A stretch of DNA of 14,072 bases from Lachnospiraceae bacterium UBA3316 (GCA_002361955.1 DESK01000055.1:1-14072); one strand, 5' to 3'; shown: positions 1-6,704, counted from the first letter of the stretch. Translations and numbers: made by a program. The notes: generated from the letters alone by a model not told the origin.

Positions 1-28
1 TGAAACGCATGACCTTGTGACCCTGGTA

Positions 29-457
29 TCATCCAATTGCAAAAGTCAGTTCTGCCGAAGCAGCCACCTTTCCGTTGACGGTAGCGGTAGCTTTTCCGAT
101 GCCGATAGGCCCTTTCTGCCTGATCATTTCCACTCTCAGCAGCAGTACGTCTCCCGGCACGACCTTCTGCTTAAATTTCGCGGAGTTGATGGCTCCGAAG
201 TAGGCTGTTTTTCCTTTAAATTCCGGGCAGCTTAAGATAACTACGGCTCCAACCTGGGCCAGCGCCTCGATGATCAGTACGCCGGGCATCACGGGCTCCC
301 CCGGAAAATGGCCGGCAAAGTACGGCTCATTATAGCTGACGCACTTTTTTCCCACACCGTATTTTCCGCTCTCCAGCTCCTCGATGGTGTCGATCAGCAG
401 CATGGGCTGTCTGTGGGGAATGATTTCCATGATTTCCTTTGTGGTCAATGACAACAT
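29..457 (-). CDS. fabZ: (3R)-hydroxyacyl-ACP dehydratase FabZ
   Basis: Removes water from 3-hydroxyacyl-ACP to give trans-2-enoyl-ACP in the cytosolic type II fatty-acid elongation cycle. The 142-residue protein is normal length for FabZ. It starts with the typical IMEIIPHRQPMLLID segment (residues 9-23) and carries the hotdog-fold active site PYFAGHFPGEPVMPGVLIIEALAQ region at 45-68, with catalytic His50 and Glu64. The ATG at 457 follows a good GGGAGG ribosome site. It lies 12 bases after the accB stop, so it is the seventh gene of the acpP-fabK-fabD-fabG-fabF-accB-fabZ operon. In this gene order accC usually comes next, but only 28 bases remain in the window. FabZ rather than FabA is inferred from length and from the operon, where no FabA/FabB pair is present. 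Confidence 0.96.
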   Translation of the reverse strand: MLSLTTKEIMEIIPHRQPMLLIDTIEELESGKYGVGKKCVSYNEPYFAGHFPGEPVMPGVLIIEALAQVGAVVILSCPEFKGKTAYFGAINSAKFKQKVVPGDVLLLRVEMIRQKGPIGIGKATATVNGKVAASAELTFAIG

Positions 458-469
458 AGCTTCCTCCCT

Positions 470-904
470 TTACCGGATTACAAACAGAGTCTGGCCGTAT
501 TCCACCATTTGTCCGTTGGATACGGGAATCTCCTCGATCACTCCGTCATACTCGCTTTCAATCTCATTCATTAGTTTCATGGCCTCAATGATTCCCAGTA
601 CCTGCCCTTTTTTCACGGCGTCTCCCACCTGTATAAAGGGGGGGGCCTCCGGGGAGGGCGCATTATAGAAGGTTCCCACCAGGGGGGCTTTCATTTTTTT
701 GCCGGAAAAATCCGTTTCCGGTTCGTTTATCTCCGTCTTTATCGTGGTCGGCGCGGAGGCGCTCCCATCCGCCGTGGCTGCTGTATAAAGCTTACCTTTC
801 TTCTTTTTCATGGAAATCCTCAGATTTCCCTCTTCCATGGAAAAGCTTTTCAGCTCAGAGGCAGATACTTTGTCTATCAAAGTAATAAGGCAGTCTAAAT
901 CCAT
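470..904 (-). CDS. accB: Biotin carboxyl carrier protein of acetyl-CoA carboxylase
   Basis: Carries biotin between the biotin carboxylase and carboxyltransferase parts of acetyl-CoA carboxylase, which makes malonyl-CoA for chain extension. At 144 residues it is slightly shorter than E. coli AccB. The N-terminal domain (about 1-35) is followed by a short variable linker rich in Ala, Ser and Thr (about 40-68), then the biotinyl/lipoyl domain (70-144). The conserved EAMKLMNEI motif places the biotinylated lysine at Lys110. The gene starts 3 bases after the fabF stop. Its GGGAGG ribosome site lies inside the last codons of fabF (Arg-Glu-Glu), so translation is probably coupled. The partner subunits accC, accD and accA are not visible and would be expected downstream of fabZ, beyond the left edge. 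Confidence 0.96.
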   Translation of the reverse strand: MDLDCLITLIDKVSASELKSFSMEEGNLRISMKKKKGKLYTAATADGSASAPTTIKTEINEPETDFSGKKMKAPLVGTFYNAPSPEAPPFIQVGDAVKKGQVLGIIEAMKLMNEIESEYDGVIEEIPVSNGQMVEYGQTLFVIR

Positions 905-907
905 TGT

Positions 908-2146
908 TTATTCCTCCCGGTATTTCTTTATAAGAATGCTTCCGTTATGTCCGCCAAATCCCAGAGAATTGCTGATGACATAGTCCACCGGTTCCCGGAT
1001 GGCGCCCTCTGTCACATAATTCAGATCCAGTTCCTCGTCCCGTACCTGAAAGCCCACGGTGGGATGGATATAATTCTCCTGGATTTCCTTTACGCAGGTG
1101 ACAAATTCGATGGCGCCTGCCGCTCCCATCATATGGCCCGTCATGGATTTGGTGGAATTTACACGGATATTTTTTGCGTGCTTCCCGAATGCCAGCTTGA
1201 TCGCCCTCGTCTCAAACAAGTCGTTGTGGTGGGTGCTGGTGCCATGTGCGTTGATGCAGGTGACATCTTCCGGCTGTATGCCCGCCTCACGGACAGCCTG
1301 CAGCATAGCCCTGGCTGCACCGGAACCGTCCTCTGCCGGTGAAGTGATATGGTAAGCGTCGCTGGTGGCTCCGTACCCTCCGATCTCTGCCAGAATGTTT
1401 GCGCCCCGTTTCCTGGCGTGCTGCAATTCTTCTAAAACTACGATGGCTGCCCCCTCTCCCATGACGAAGCCGCTCCTCTCCTTGTCAAAGGGAATGGAAC
1501 ATCTCTTGACGTCTGAAGACTCGCTCAGGGCGGTCAGGGCCGCAAAGCCTCCGATCCCGATCGGGCATATGGATGCCTCTGTTCCTCCCGCGACCATCAC
1601 ATCTGCTTCCCCGCACTGGATCGAACGGAAGGCTTCACCTATGGAATGGGTTCCTGTAGCGCAGGCTGTCACTACGTTCAGGCTCTTTCCCCGCAGGCCG
1701 AACTGGATGGATACATTGCCGCAGGCCATATTTGAAATCATCAGCGGAACCAGCAAAGGCCCTACTCTTTTCGGTCCCTTCTCCAGGAGGCGCTGATGCT
1801 CTCGCTCCACAGCCTGAAGGCTGCCGATACCGGAACCAACGGAACATCCCACCATAAAAGGATCTTCCTTTTCCATTTCCAGCCCCGATTGGCTGATGGC
1901 TTCTTTTGTGGCTGCCACTGCATACTGGCTGAAAAGCTCCATGCGCTTCGCCGCCTTGAAATCCATATAATCTTTTGCGTCAAAGCCTTTTACCTCCGCC
2001 GCCAGCTTCGCTTTATAATCGGTAGTGTCAAAGCGTGTAATGGGCGCAAATCCCGTTCTCTCATGTTTTATGCTGTCCCAAAAATCATCGACGCTGAGCC
2101 CTATGGGTGTAATGGCGCCCATGCCCGTCACAACAACTCTTCTCAT
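908..2146 (-). CDS. fabF: 3-oxoacyl-ACP synthase II (KAS II) FabF
   Basis: Condenses malonyl-ACP with a growing acyl-ACP, the chain-lengthening step of the cycle. The 412-residue length is typical. The Cys-His-His catalytic set is complete: Cys162 in VVTACATGTHS, His301 in NAHGTSTHHND and His338 in the STKSMTGHMMGAAG motif, with the conserved Lys333. The glycine-rich C-terminal GFGGHNGS motif is at 397-404. The ATG at 2146 follows a GGAGG site. A 91-base gap separates it from fabG, one of the two wide gaps in this otherwise tight operon, and the gap contains a small hairpin. With no fabH nearby, chain initiation must be supplied from elsewhere in the genome, an inference limited by the window edge. 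Confidence 0.97.
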   Translation of the reverse strand: MRRVVVTGMGAITPIGLSVDDFWDSIKHERTGFAPITRFDTTDYKAKLAAEVKGFDAKDYMDFKAAKRMELFSQYAVAATKEAISQSGLEMEKEDPFMVGCSVGSGIGSLQAVEREHQRLLEKGPKRVGPLLVPLMISNMACGNVSIQFGLRGKSLNVVTACATGTHSIGEAFRSIQCGEADVMVAGGTEASICPIGIGGFAALTALSESSDVKRCSIPFDKERSGFVMGEGAAIVVLEELQHARKRGANILAEIGGYGATSDAYHITSPAEDGSGAARAMLQAVREAGIQPEDVTCINAHGTSTHHNDLFETRAIKLAFGKHAKNIRVNSTKSMTGHMMGAAGAIEFVTCVKEIQENYIHPTVGFQVRDEELDLNYVTEGAIREPVDYVISNSLGFGGHNGSILIKKYREE

Positions 2147-2185
2147 GCTCTATTTCCTCCAACTCTTCTCATTGTCTGTTTTGCG

Positions 2186-2205
2186 GCCGGAATGTTTCCT
2201 CCGGC
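2186..2205 (-). other. Small hairpin in the fabG-fabF gap
   Basis: A perfect 6-bp stem (GCCGGA/TCCGGC) with an 8-base loop lies in the 91-base gap between fabG and fabF. No T-run follows it on the minus strand, so it does not look like a terminator. The rest of the gap holds only the fabF ribosome site and no credible gene. It may affect mRNA processing or stability, or be chance in a GC-rich gap. Confidence 0.3.
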
Positions 2206-2237
2206 ATCTGCGGCTTTTAAAGCAGGGGTTCTGCCAG

Positions 2238-2975
2238 TCAGCACGAGCCGCCGTCCACGCAGATCACCTGTCCTGTAATGTAGTCTGCTTTTTCTGAAGC
2301 GAGAAAGACTGCCAGCTCTGCGATATCCTCCGGTTTTCCGAAGTGTCCCATGGGAATCTGTTTTTGGGCAGCTTCCTTTACGGAATCGGAAAGCACCTCT
2401 GTCATCTCCGTGTGGATAAATCCAGGGGCGATGGCGTTCACGCAAATGCCTTTGCAGGCAAGCTCCCTGGATACAGATTTGGTAAGGCCGATGATCCCGG
2501 CCTTGGAAGCAGCGTAGTTGGCCTGCCCCGCATTTCCCAGGACTCCTGAAATAGAGGAGATATTGATGATTTTCCCGGATTTCTGCTTGAGAAACTGGCG
2601 GGAAAGATGTCGGATCATATGAAAGCATCCCTTTAGATTGACATCCACGACTCTGTCAAAGTCTTCCTCACTCATGCGCATGATCAGGCCGTCCCTGGTG
2701 ATCCCCGCATTGTTTACCAGGATATCTACCTGGCCTCTCTTGGCCAAAATCTGTTTCACCATCTCCTCAGAAGCGGTAAAATCGGAAACATCGCAGCGAA
2801 AGGCCTCGGCTTTTCCGCCTGCTTCGCGTATCTTTCTTACCGTTTCTTCGGCTTTCCCGGCGGAGCCGTTATAATTGACTGCCACATAGGTGCCTTCTCT
2901 TGCCAACGCCAGGGCAATTTCCCGCCCGATGCCTTTGGCTGCTCCTGTAACAATTGCTGTTTTTCCTTTTAACAT
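2238..2975 (-). CDS. fabG: 3-oxoacyl-ACP reductase FabG
   Basis: NADPH-dependent reduction of 3-oxoacyl-ACP to (3R)-hydroxyacyl-ACP. The 245-residue protein is a classic short-chain dehydrogenase. It has the Rossmann dinucleotide motif TGAAKGIG at 10-17, the CDVSD segment at 61-65, the NNAG motif at 88-91, and the catalytic triad Ser141, Tyr154 and Lys158 (YAASK). The C-terminal YITGQVICVDGG segment is typical of FabG. The ATG at 2975 has an AGGAG ribosome site at a good distance. The 62-base gap to fabD contains a large GC-rich hairpin. Position between fabD and fabF and the close match to FabG-specific motifs make a general SDR function unlikely. Confidence 0.97.
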   Translation of the reverse strand: MLKGKTAIVTGAAKGIGREIALALAREGTYVAVNYNGSAGKAEETVRKIREAGGKAEAFRCDVSDFTASEEMVKQILAKRGQVDILVNNAGITRDGLIMRMSEEDFDRVVDVNLKGCFHMIRHLSRQFLKQKSGKIINISSISGVLGNAGQANYAASKAGIIGLTKSVSRELACKGICVNAIAPGFIHTEMTEVLSDSVKEAAQKQIPMGHFGKPEDIAELAVFLASEKADYITGQVICVDGGSC

Positions 2976-2997
2976 AGATTTCTCCTGTCTTTTATTC

Positions 2998-3029
2998 CCG
3001 CGGGCAATGGGCCGGGGCCCTGCCTGCGG
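2998..3029 (-). other. Strong GC-rich hairpin between fabD and fabG
   Basis: Nearly the whole fabD-fabG gap folds. Bases 2998-3006 pair with 3021-3029 (one G-T wobble), then after a 2-base bulge 3009-3012 pair with 3017-3020, giving about 13 pairs. In the operon mRNA (minus strand) no T-run follows, so it is not an evident terminator for the operon. On the plus strand a T5 run follows a few bases later. A role in mRNA processing, stability or translation balance between fabD and fabG is inference. Confidence 0.5.
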
Positions 3030-3037
3030 CGGGGTTT

Positions 3038-3961
3038 TTATTTTCCAAAGATTTCCCGGATTTTCTCAAAATCCTCCGCAGTTTCCACAGAATATCCCAC
3101 AGCTTCCCGACGGATTTTCTTCAAAAATCCTGTCAGTGTTTTCCCGGGACCCAGCTCAAGGAAGGTATTTACCCCGTCTGCCAGCATACGCTCTGTACTC
3201 TGCTGCCATCTGACAGGCGAATACACCTGCTGGATTAAAAGCTCCTTCACCTGACAGCTGTCCGTCACATAGTCGGCTGTCACATTGGTCACGTAAGGAG
3301 TATGGATATTTTGGAGCTGCACCTCTTTAAGCGCCAGCCCAAGCTTCTCTCCCGCTCCTTTCAGCAGCTCAGAGTGGAAGGGGCCGCTGACTTTCAGGGG
3401 GAGCACCCTTCTCGCGCCGGCTTTCTTCATGGAAAGCCCCGCGTCTTCTACAGCCTGCTGTGTTCCGCTAATGACCGTCTGGCCGGGGCAGTTATAGTTG
3501 GCCACAGAGACAAAGCCCTTTGTCTCCCCGCAGATCCGCTCAATTGCTTCATTGCCCAGGCCGATCACAGCTGCCATTGCGCCTCCTTCGGGAACGGCCT
3601 CCTGCATATAGATCCCGCGCTTTCTTATGAGCCGGAAAGCATCCTCCTCCCGGAGGGCGCCGGAGACCAGCAGGGCTCCATATTCTCCGAGGCTTAAGCC
3701 TGCCGTCACATCGGCGGTAATCCCTGCTTCCCGCAAGGCTGCCAGGATCGCTGCTTCTACGGTGAGCATAGCGATCTGCGTATATTCTGTTACATTCAAT
3801 TTGTCATTTTTCTCAAAACAAAGGGCGGCTAGGTCGAACCCTACGGCCTCGGAAGCCCTGTCGAATACTGCCCTGCATACAGGATACCTTTCATAAAAAT
3901 CTTTTCCCATCCCCGTATACTGGGAACCCTGTCCCGGAAATACAAATGCCGTCTTTCCCAT
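3038..3961 (-). CDS. fabD: Malonyl-CoA:ACP transacylase FabD
   Basis: Transfers malonate from CoA to acyl carrier protein, supplying the extender unit for FabF. The 307-residue length fits the family. The oxyanion-hole motif GQGSQ is at 10-14. The nucleophile is Ser90 in GLSLGEYGAL. Arg115 corresponds to the malonate-binding arginine, and the catalytic His196 sits in VSGPFHSELL. The C-terminal FLELGPGKTLTGFLKKI segment is also typical. It starts 12 bases after the fabK stop with a GGGAG ribosome site. Its place between fabK and fabG matches the usual clostridial order. Confidence 0.97.
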   Translation of the reverse strand: MGKTAFVFPGQGSQYTGMGKDFYERYPVCRAVFDRASEAVGFDLAALCFEKNDKLNVTEYTQIAMLTVEAAILAALREAGITADVTAGLSLGEYGALLVSGALREEDAFRLIRKRGIYMQEAVPEGGAMAAVIGLGNEAIERICGETKGFVSVANYNCPGQTVISGTQQAVEDAGLSMKKAGARRVLPLKVSGPFHSELLKGAGEKLGLALKEVQLQNIHTPYVTNVTADYVTDSCQVKELLIQQVYSPVRWQQSTERMLADGVNTFLELGPGKTLTGFLKKIRREAVGYSVETAEDFEKIREIFGK

Positions 3962-3973
3962 CTGTCTCCCTTT

Positions 3974-4909
3974 CTATTTTTCTTGGAGGTTTTCAAGAAG
4001 CCGCTCCGCCTGGTTCATCACATCTTCGATGATTTCTTTGCAGGTCTGTTCTTCCTTTACAAGCCCTGCGCTCTGTCCTGCCATCACTGTGCCATGAGTT
4101 ACATCACCTTCCATCACGGCCTTCCGCAGGGAACCTAACGTGACTTTTTCTAATTCCTCAAAAGAGGCTCCTTCTTTTTCCAGTTTCAGATAGTCTCTTG
4201 TCATCTGGTTTCTCAGACAGCGAATGGGATGTCCGTGGGAGCTTCCTGTCACCTCTGAGTCAATGTCTCTGGCCTTGATGACCCTTTCTTTGTAGTTTTC
4301 ATGGACGATAGATTCACGGGCCACTACGAATCGGGTACCCATCTGAACGGCCTCCGCTCCCAGCATCCAGGCTGCCGCAAATCCTCTCCCGTCAGCGATT
4401 CCGCCGGCCGCGATCACGGGGATCTTTACGGCGTCCGCCACCTGGGGAACCAGGGTCATGGTGGTCTGGGCGCCGATGTGGCCTCCCGACTCCATTCCTT
4501 CCGCCACTACAGCCTCTGCCCCGCAGCGTTCCATCCTTTTTGCCAGAGCTACGGAAGCTACCACAGGGATCACCTTGATCCCGGCGCTCTTCCAAAGCTC
4601 CATATATTTTTCCGGGTTTCCGGCTCCGGTGGTTACAGCCCGTACCCCTTCCTCGGCCACTACGTGGGCAACCTCATCGGCATAGGGGCTCAGCAGCATG
4701 ATATTCACTCCAAAGGGTTTATCCGTCAGCTCCTTTGCCCTGCGGATTTCCTGCCGGACGATCTCCGGAGGGGCGCTGGCCGCGCCGATCAGGCCAAACC
4801 CTCCCGCTTCTGAGACAGCCGAGGCCAGGCGATGTTCTGCCACCCAGGCCATGCCGCCCTGTATAATTGGATATTCAATTCCTAAAAGTTCTGTTATTCT
4901 TGTTTTCAT
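3974..4909 (-). CDS. fabK: FMN-dependent enoyl-ACP reductase II FabK
   Basis: Reduces trans-2-enoyl-ACP with NAD(P)H, the last step of each elongation round. The 311 residues form an FMN TIM barrel of the nitronate monooxygenase/FabK family. The N-terminus MKTRITELLGIEYPIIQGGM, the KPFGVNIMLLSP segment (64-75), the TTGAGNP motif (93-99), the catalytic His144 in EGMESGGHIG and the phosphate-binding AAGGIADG closely match what I recall of the pneumococcal enzyme. This supports FabK over a nitronate monooxygenase, as does the operon. Known FabK enzymes are insensitive to triclosan, unlike FabI. No strong ribosome site lies just before the ATG at 4909; the nearest GGAGG is about 25 bases upstream inside the acpP end and its hairpin. 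Confidence 0.96.
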   Translation of the reverse strand: MKTRITELLGIEYPIIQGGMAWVAEHRLASAVSEAGGFGLIGAASAPPEIVRQEIRRAKELTDKPFGVNIMLLSPYADEVAHVVAEEGVRAVTTGAGNPEKYMELWKSAGIKVIPVVASVALAKRMERCGAEAVVAEGMESGGHIGAQTTMTLVPQVADAVKIPVIAAGGIADGRGFAAAWMLGAEAVQMGTRFVVARESIVHENYKERVIKARDIDSEVTGSSHGHPIRCLRNQMTRDYLKLEKEGASFEELEKVTLGSLRKAVMEGDVTHGTVMAGQSAGLVKEEQTCKEIIEDVMNQAERLLENLQEK

Positions 4910-4920
4910 TTTTTCAAAAG

Positions 4921-4946
4921 AGGTGTGGATCTACACCTCCACACCT
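4921..4946 (-). other. Hairpin across the acpP stop codon
   Basis: An 8-bp perfect stem (AGGTGTGG/CCACACCT) with a 10-base loop covers the last codons and the TAG stop of acpP (4931-4933), just before fabK. In the mRNA it is followed by CTTTTG, a weak U-run. It could act as a partial terminator or a 3' stabiliser that keeps acpP message more abundant than the enzyme genes. It also lies between the only GGAGG and the fabK start. Confidence 0.5.
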
Positions 4947-5164
4947 TTCTCCTTCAGATAATTCATAACACTGCCTACTGTCGTGAGGTTTTCCAGATCC
5001 TCTGAGGAAATCTCCACGGAAAACGCATCCTCCAAACTCATAATAAGTTCAAACAGATCCAAAGAATCTGCGCCAAGATCCTCCTTAAAAGAAGTGGCTT
5101 CTGTAATCTGTTCTGCGTCACAATTCAGCTGCTCTGCGATCATTTCTTTTATCTTATCTAACAT
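4931..5164 (-). CDS. acpP: Acyl carrier protein
   Basis: Carries the growing acyl chain on a phosphopantetheine arm through all steps run by the downstream enzymes. With the start at 5164 the protein has 77 residues, standard for AcpP. It is acidic and has the GADSLDLFEL motif, so Ser34 is the expected attachment site. The reading frame is open back to an ATG at 5191. The 5164 start is preferred because AAGGAG sits 6-7 bases before it, the protein then begins MLDKIKEMI like other ACPs, and the extra residues would be a Lys-rich non-ACP sequence. It is the first gene of the operon, directly behind the promoter. It has a hairpin at its 3' end that may set its expression apart. Confidence 0.95.
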   Translation of the reverse strand: MLDKIKEMIAEQLNCDAEQITEATSFKEDLGADSLDLFELIMSLEDAFSVEISSEDLENLTTVGSVMNYLKEKGVEV

Positions 5165-5187
5165 GGTATTCTCCTTTGTTTTGTATT

Positions 5188-5208
5188 TCAAATCATTTGA
5201 CTATCAAA
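5188..5208 (-). promoter_or_regulatory. Palindromic operator at the fab operon start (FabT-like)
   Basis: Read on the plus strand, TTTGA-CTA-TCAAA occupies 5196-5208 and a second, overlapping perfect palindrome TCAAAT-C-ATTTGA occupies 5188-5200. Together they span the predicted transcription start (about 5201) and touch the -10 box, the usual place for a repressor. As I recall, FabT, the MarR-family repressor of fab genes in streptococci and lactococci, binds palindromes of this TTTGA-N3-TCAAA form. The regulator gene is not in the window, so the assignment is inferred. Confidence 0.6.
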
Positions 5209-5236
5209 GTATATGTGAAAAAAAAAGAAATGTCAA
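5208..5236 (-). promoter_or_regulatory. SigA-type promoter of the fab operon
   Basis: On the minus strand a perfect -35 TTGACA (5231-5236) is separated by 17 bases from a -10 TATACT (5208-5213). The spacer is rich in T. The transcription start is predicted near 5201, giving a leader of about 36 bases before the acpP ATG at 5164. It follows the ftsW terminator, so the fab genes have their own promoter. Confidence 0.85.
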
Positions 5237-5253
5237 GAGGTTTTTGCTGAGAT

Positions 5254-5290
5254 AAAAAAACGTAACAGTTCAAATACCTGAACTGTTACG
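5254..5290 (-). terminator. Intrinsic terminator after the ftsW-like gene
   Basis: A perfect 12-bp stem (CGTAACAGTTCA pairing with TGAACTGTTACG, 5261-5272 with 5279-5290) has a 6-base loop and is followed on the minus strand by a run of seven T. This is a strong Rho-independent terminator for the gene at 5362-6582, insulating it from the fab operon. Confidence 0.88.
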
Positions 5291-5293
5291 GAA

Positions 5294-5330
5294 ATACTTC
5301 TGTGAGCTGTGACAGCGTTCACAGAAGTAT
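5294..5330 (-). other. Second 12-bp hairpin in tandem with the terminator
   Basis: ATACTTCTGTGA (5294-5305) pairs perfectly with TCACAGAAGTAT (5319-5330). The loop holds a further GCTG/CAGC mini-stem, and only 3 bases separate this from the next hairpin. It has no T-run of its own. It may be a 3' stabilising structure, a back-up terminator stem or a protein site. It lies between the ftsW stop and the terminator. Confidence 0.6.
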
Positions 5331-5361
5331 GGGTTTGAAGGATTGCCATTATCGGAATTTT

Positions 5362-6582
5362 CTAGCGGATCCGATGAATCTTCTGCTGTCCCTGGCTTGG
5401 CTGTATTTTTGCGGAGTCCTGGAGCTCTATCTGCCGGGACACGGACAGAGCTAACGTCATCTCCGCCATTAGGAACAGGATGGACGTTCCTCCGTAACTG
5501 ACAAAAGGAAGGGTGATGCCCGTTGTGGGGATCAGATTGATTACCACAGCAATGTTTAATACGACCTGGGTGGCGATATGGGCAAAAATCCCTGTGGCGA
5601 TCAGTGAGCCTAAAAGATCGGGGGCATTCTGAGCAATGAACATCAGACGGTACAGCAGGAAGATAAACATTAGCGTCAGCATAGCCGCGCCGAACACGCC
5701 CAGTTCCTCACACACGATGGAGAAAATCATATCGTTCTGAGCCTCCGGCACTGCTTCCAGTTTTTGCGCGCTGTTTCCGAGCCCTTTTCCGAAAAAGCCA
5801 CCGGAACCGATGGCGTACAGCGCCTGCATAATCTGATAACCGCCCTTGGCGGCATATGCCTCTGGATCCATCCATACCAGGATACGGTTGAAACGGAAAT
5901 TATCGGTTACGCCCATGGAGGAGACATACCAGCGGACGGCCATCACAAGAGCTGCCACTCCCCCGAAGGCGGGAAGCACATATTTCTGGGCTTTCGGATG
6001 TACTACAAAAAGCAGTATGACCGTGATGGCACAGATGATGATCGCTGTACTCAGATTATCTGTAAACTGCCAGGTGAGCAGGGAGGTCATCCCGCCCAGG
6101 GCAAGAATCGTGGCAGCCGCCTTCCATTTTCTCATATTCTTCCCCATTTTAACGATCAGCACCGACAAAAAGAGGATTACCGCCAGCTTACCGAATTCGG
6201 CAGGCTGGATAGACACCGGCCCCACGTAGATCCACCGGGTCGCTCCGTTGATATTTCTTCCTATAAATTTTGTGGCAACCAGCAAAATGTTGGCAGCTAT
6301 ATAGATTGGAAATGCAAGCTTTGCGTAGAAATGGTAGTCGATCTGGGAAGCAACCAGCAGTCCCACAAGACATACTGCGCTGATGGCTGCCTGCTTGCTG
6401 AAATAATGCATATCATTTCCGAAGGTGATCTTTGCCCGGTATGCGCTGGTACTATAAAGCATGATCAATCCGAAGCATGTAAGCAGGATCACACTTGCCA
6501 GTAGGTTGTAATCGTAATACTTTTGGGCATAGACTCTGTTGCTTCTTCTTTTTTTCCGATTTATCTTCTTTTTTTGACTCAT
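5362..6582 (-). CDS. ftsW: SEDS-family peptidoglycan polymerase (FtsW/SpoVE/RodA family)
   Basis: Polymerises lipid II into glycan strands in the membrane together with a class B penicillin-binding protein. It acts at the septum if it is FtsW, or at the spore cortex if SpoVE. The 406 residues begin with a Lys/Arg-rich cytoplasmic tail (1-22), followed by about ten hydrophobic segments from residue 27 to 382. Family motifs are QPAEFGKLA (126-134), FNRILVWMDP (231-240), the KGGYQIMQALYAIGSGG region (246-262), VPEAQNDMIFSIVCEELG (278-295) with the expected catalytic Asp284, and TTGITLPFVSYGGTS (353-367). The ATG at 6582 has a GGGAG site. It is monocistronic, with its own promoter and terminator. 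FtsW, SpoVE and RodA cannot be separated with certainty here. The cotJ spore operon is its divergent neighbour. Confidence 0.85.
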   Translation of the reverse strand: MSQKKKINRKKRRSNRVYAQKYYDYNLLASVILLTCFGLIMLYSTSAYRAKITFGNDMHYFSKQAAISAVCLVGLLVASQIDYHFYAKLAFPIYIAANILLVATKFIGRNINGATRWIYVGPVSIQPAEFGKLAVILFLSVLIVKMGKNMRKWKAAATILALGGMTSLLTWQFTDNLSTAIIICAITVILLFVVHPKAQKYVLPAFGGVAALVMAVRWYVSSMGVTDNFRFNRILVWMDPEAYAAKGGYQIMQALYAIGSGGFFGKGLGNSAQKLEAVPEAQNDMIFSIVCEELGVFGAAMLTLMFIFLLYRLMFIAQNAPDLLGSLIATGIFAHIATQVVLNIAVVINLIPTTGITLPFVSYGGTSILFLMAEMTLALSVSRQIELQDSAKIQPSQGQQKIHRIR

Positions 6583-6631
6583 CTTTTATACTCCCGCCTA
6601 TGATATGGTAATTCACCGTTATCTTCTGACT

Positions 6632-6659
6632 ATCATAACACATTTCCTTTGAAAGTCAA
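6632..6659 (-). promoter_or_regulatory. Promoter of the ftsW-like gene
   Basis: On the minus strand, -35 TTGACT (6654-6659) and -10 TATGAT (6632-6637) are separated by 16 bases. This predicts a start near 6625 and a leader of about 43 bases. It is a housekeeping-type promoter rather than a sporulation one, which favours a vegetative (FtsW) role. Confidence 0.65.
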
Positions 6660-6660
6660 A
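6648..6660 (-). promoter_or_regulatory. TTTGA-N3-TCAAA palindrome over the ftsW -35 box
   Basis: TTTGA-AAG-TCAAA on the plus strand (TTTGACTTTCAAA on the minus strand) covers the -35 box of the ftsW-like gene. It has the same half-sites and spacing as the operator at 5196-5208. On the appropriate strands both sites read TTTGACT-N-TCAAA. A shared regulator is inferred. Confidence 0.45.
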
Positions 6661-6677
6661 TACCGGCCGTACCTTTC

Positions 6678-6704
6678 ACAAAAAAACTCCCCTCTCATAA
6701 AATA
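6678..6704 (+). promoter_or_regulatory. Candidate SigE/SigK sporulation promoter of the cotJ operon
   Basis: CATAAAATA (6696-6704) fits the mother-cell sigma -10 pattern CATAnnnTA. An ACA element (6678-6680) lies 15 bases upstream as a -35. The start would fall near 6712, about 25 bases before cotJA. The B. subtilis cotJ operon is known to be SigE dependent. No housekeeping promoter is evident just upstream on this strand. Confidence 0.55.

Noticed and set aside
1..10. Possible ATG of the next fab-cluster gene (accC) on the minus strand at positions 8-10, with a weak AAGG before it
   Set aside because: Only three codons fall in the window and they do not show the AccC start motif, so no product can be called.
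2143..2628. A 161-codon minus-strand frame overlapping the end of fabG
   Set aside because: It is a shifted frame inside fabG running into the gap before fabF, with no family resemblance.
5764..6504. A 246-codon plus-strand frame opposite the ftsW-like gene
   Set aside because: Antisense shadow of a well-supported membrane protein. Its composition is unlike a real protein and it has no ribosome site.
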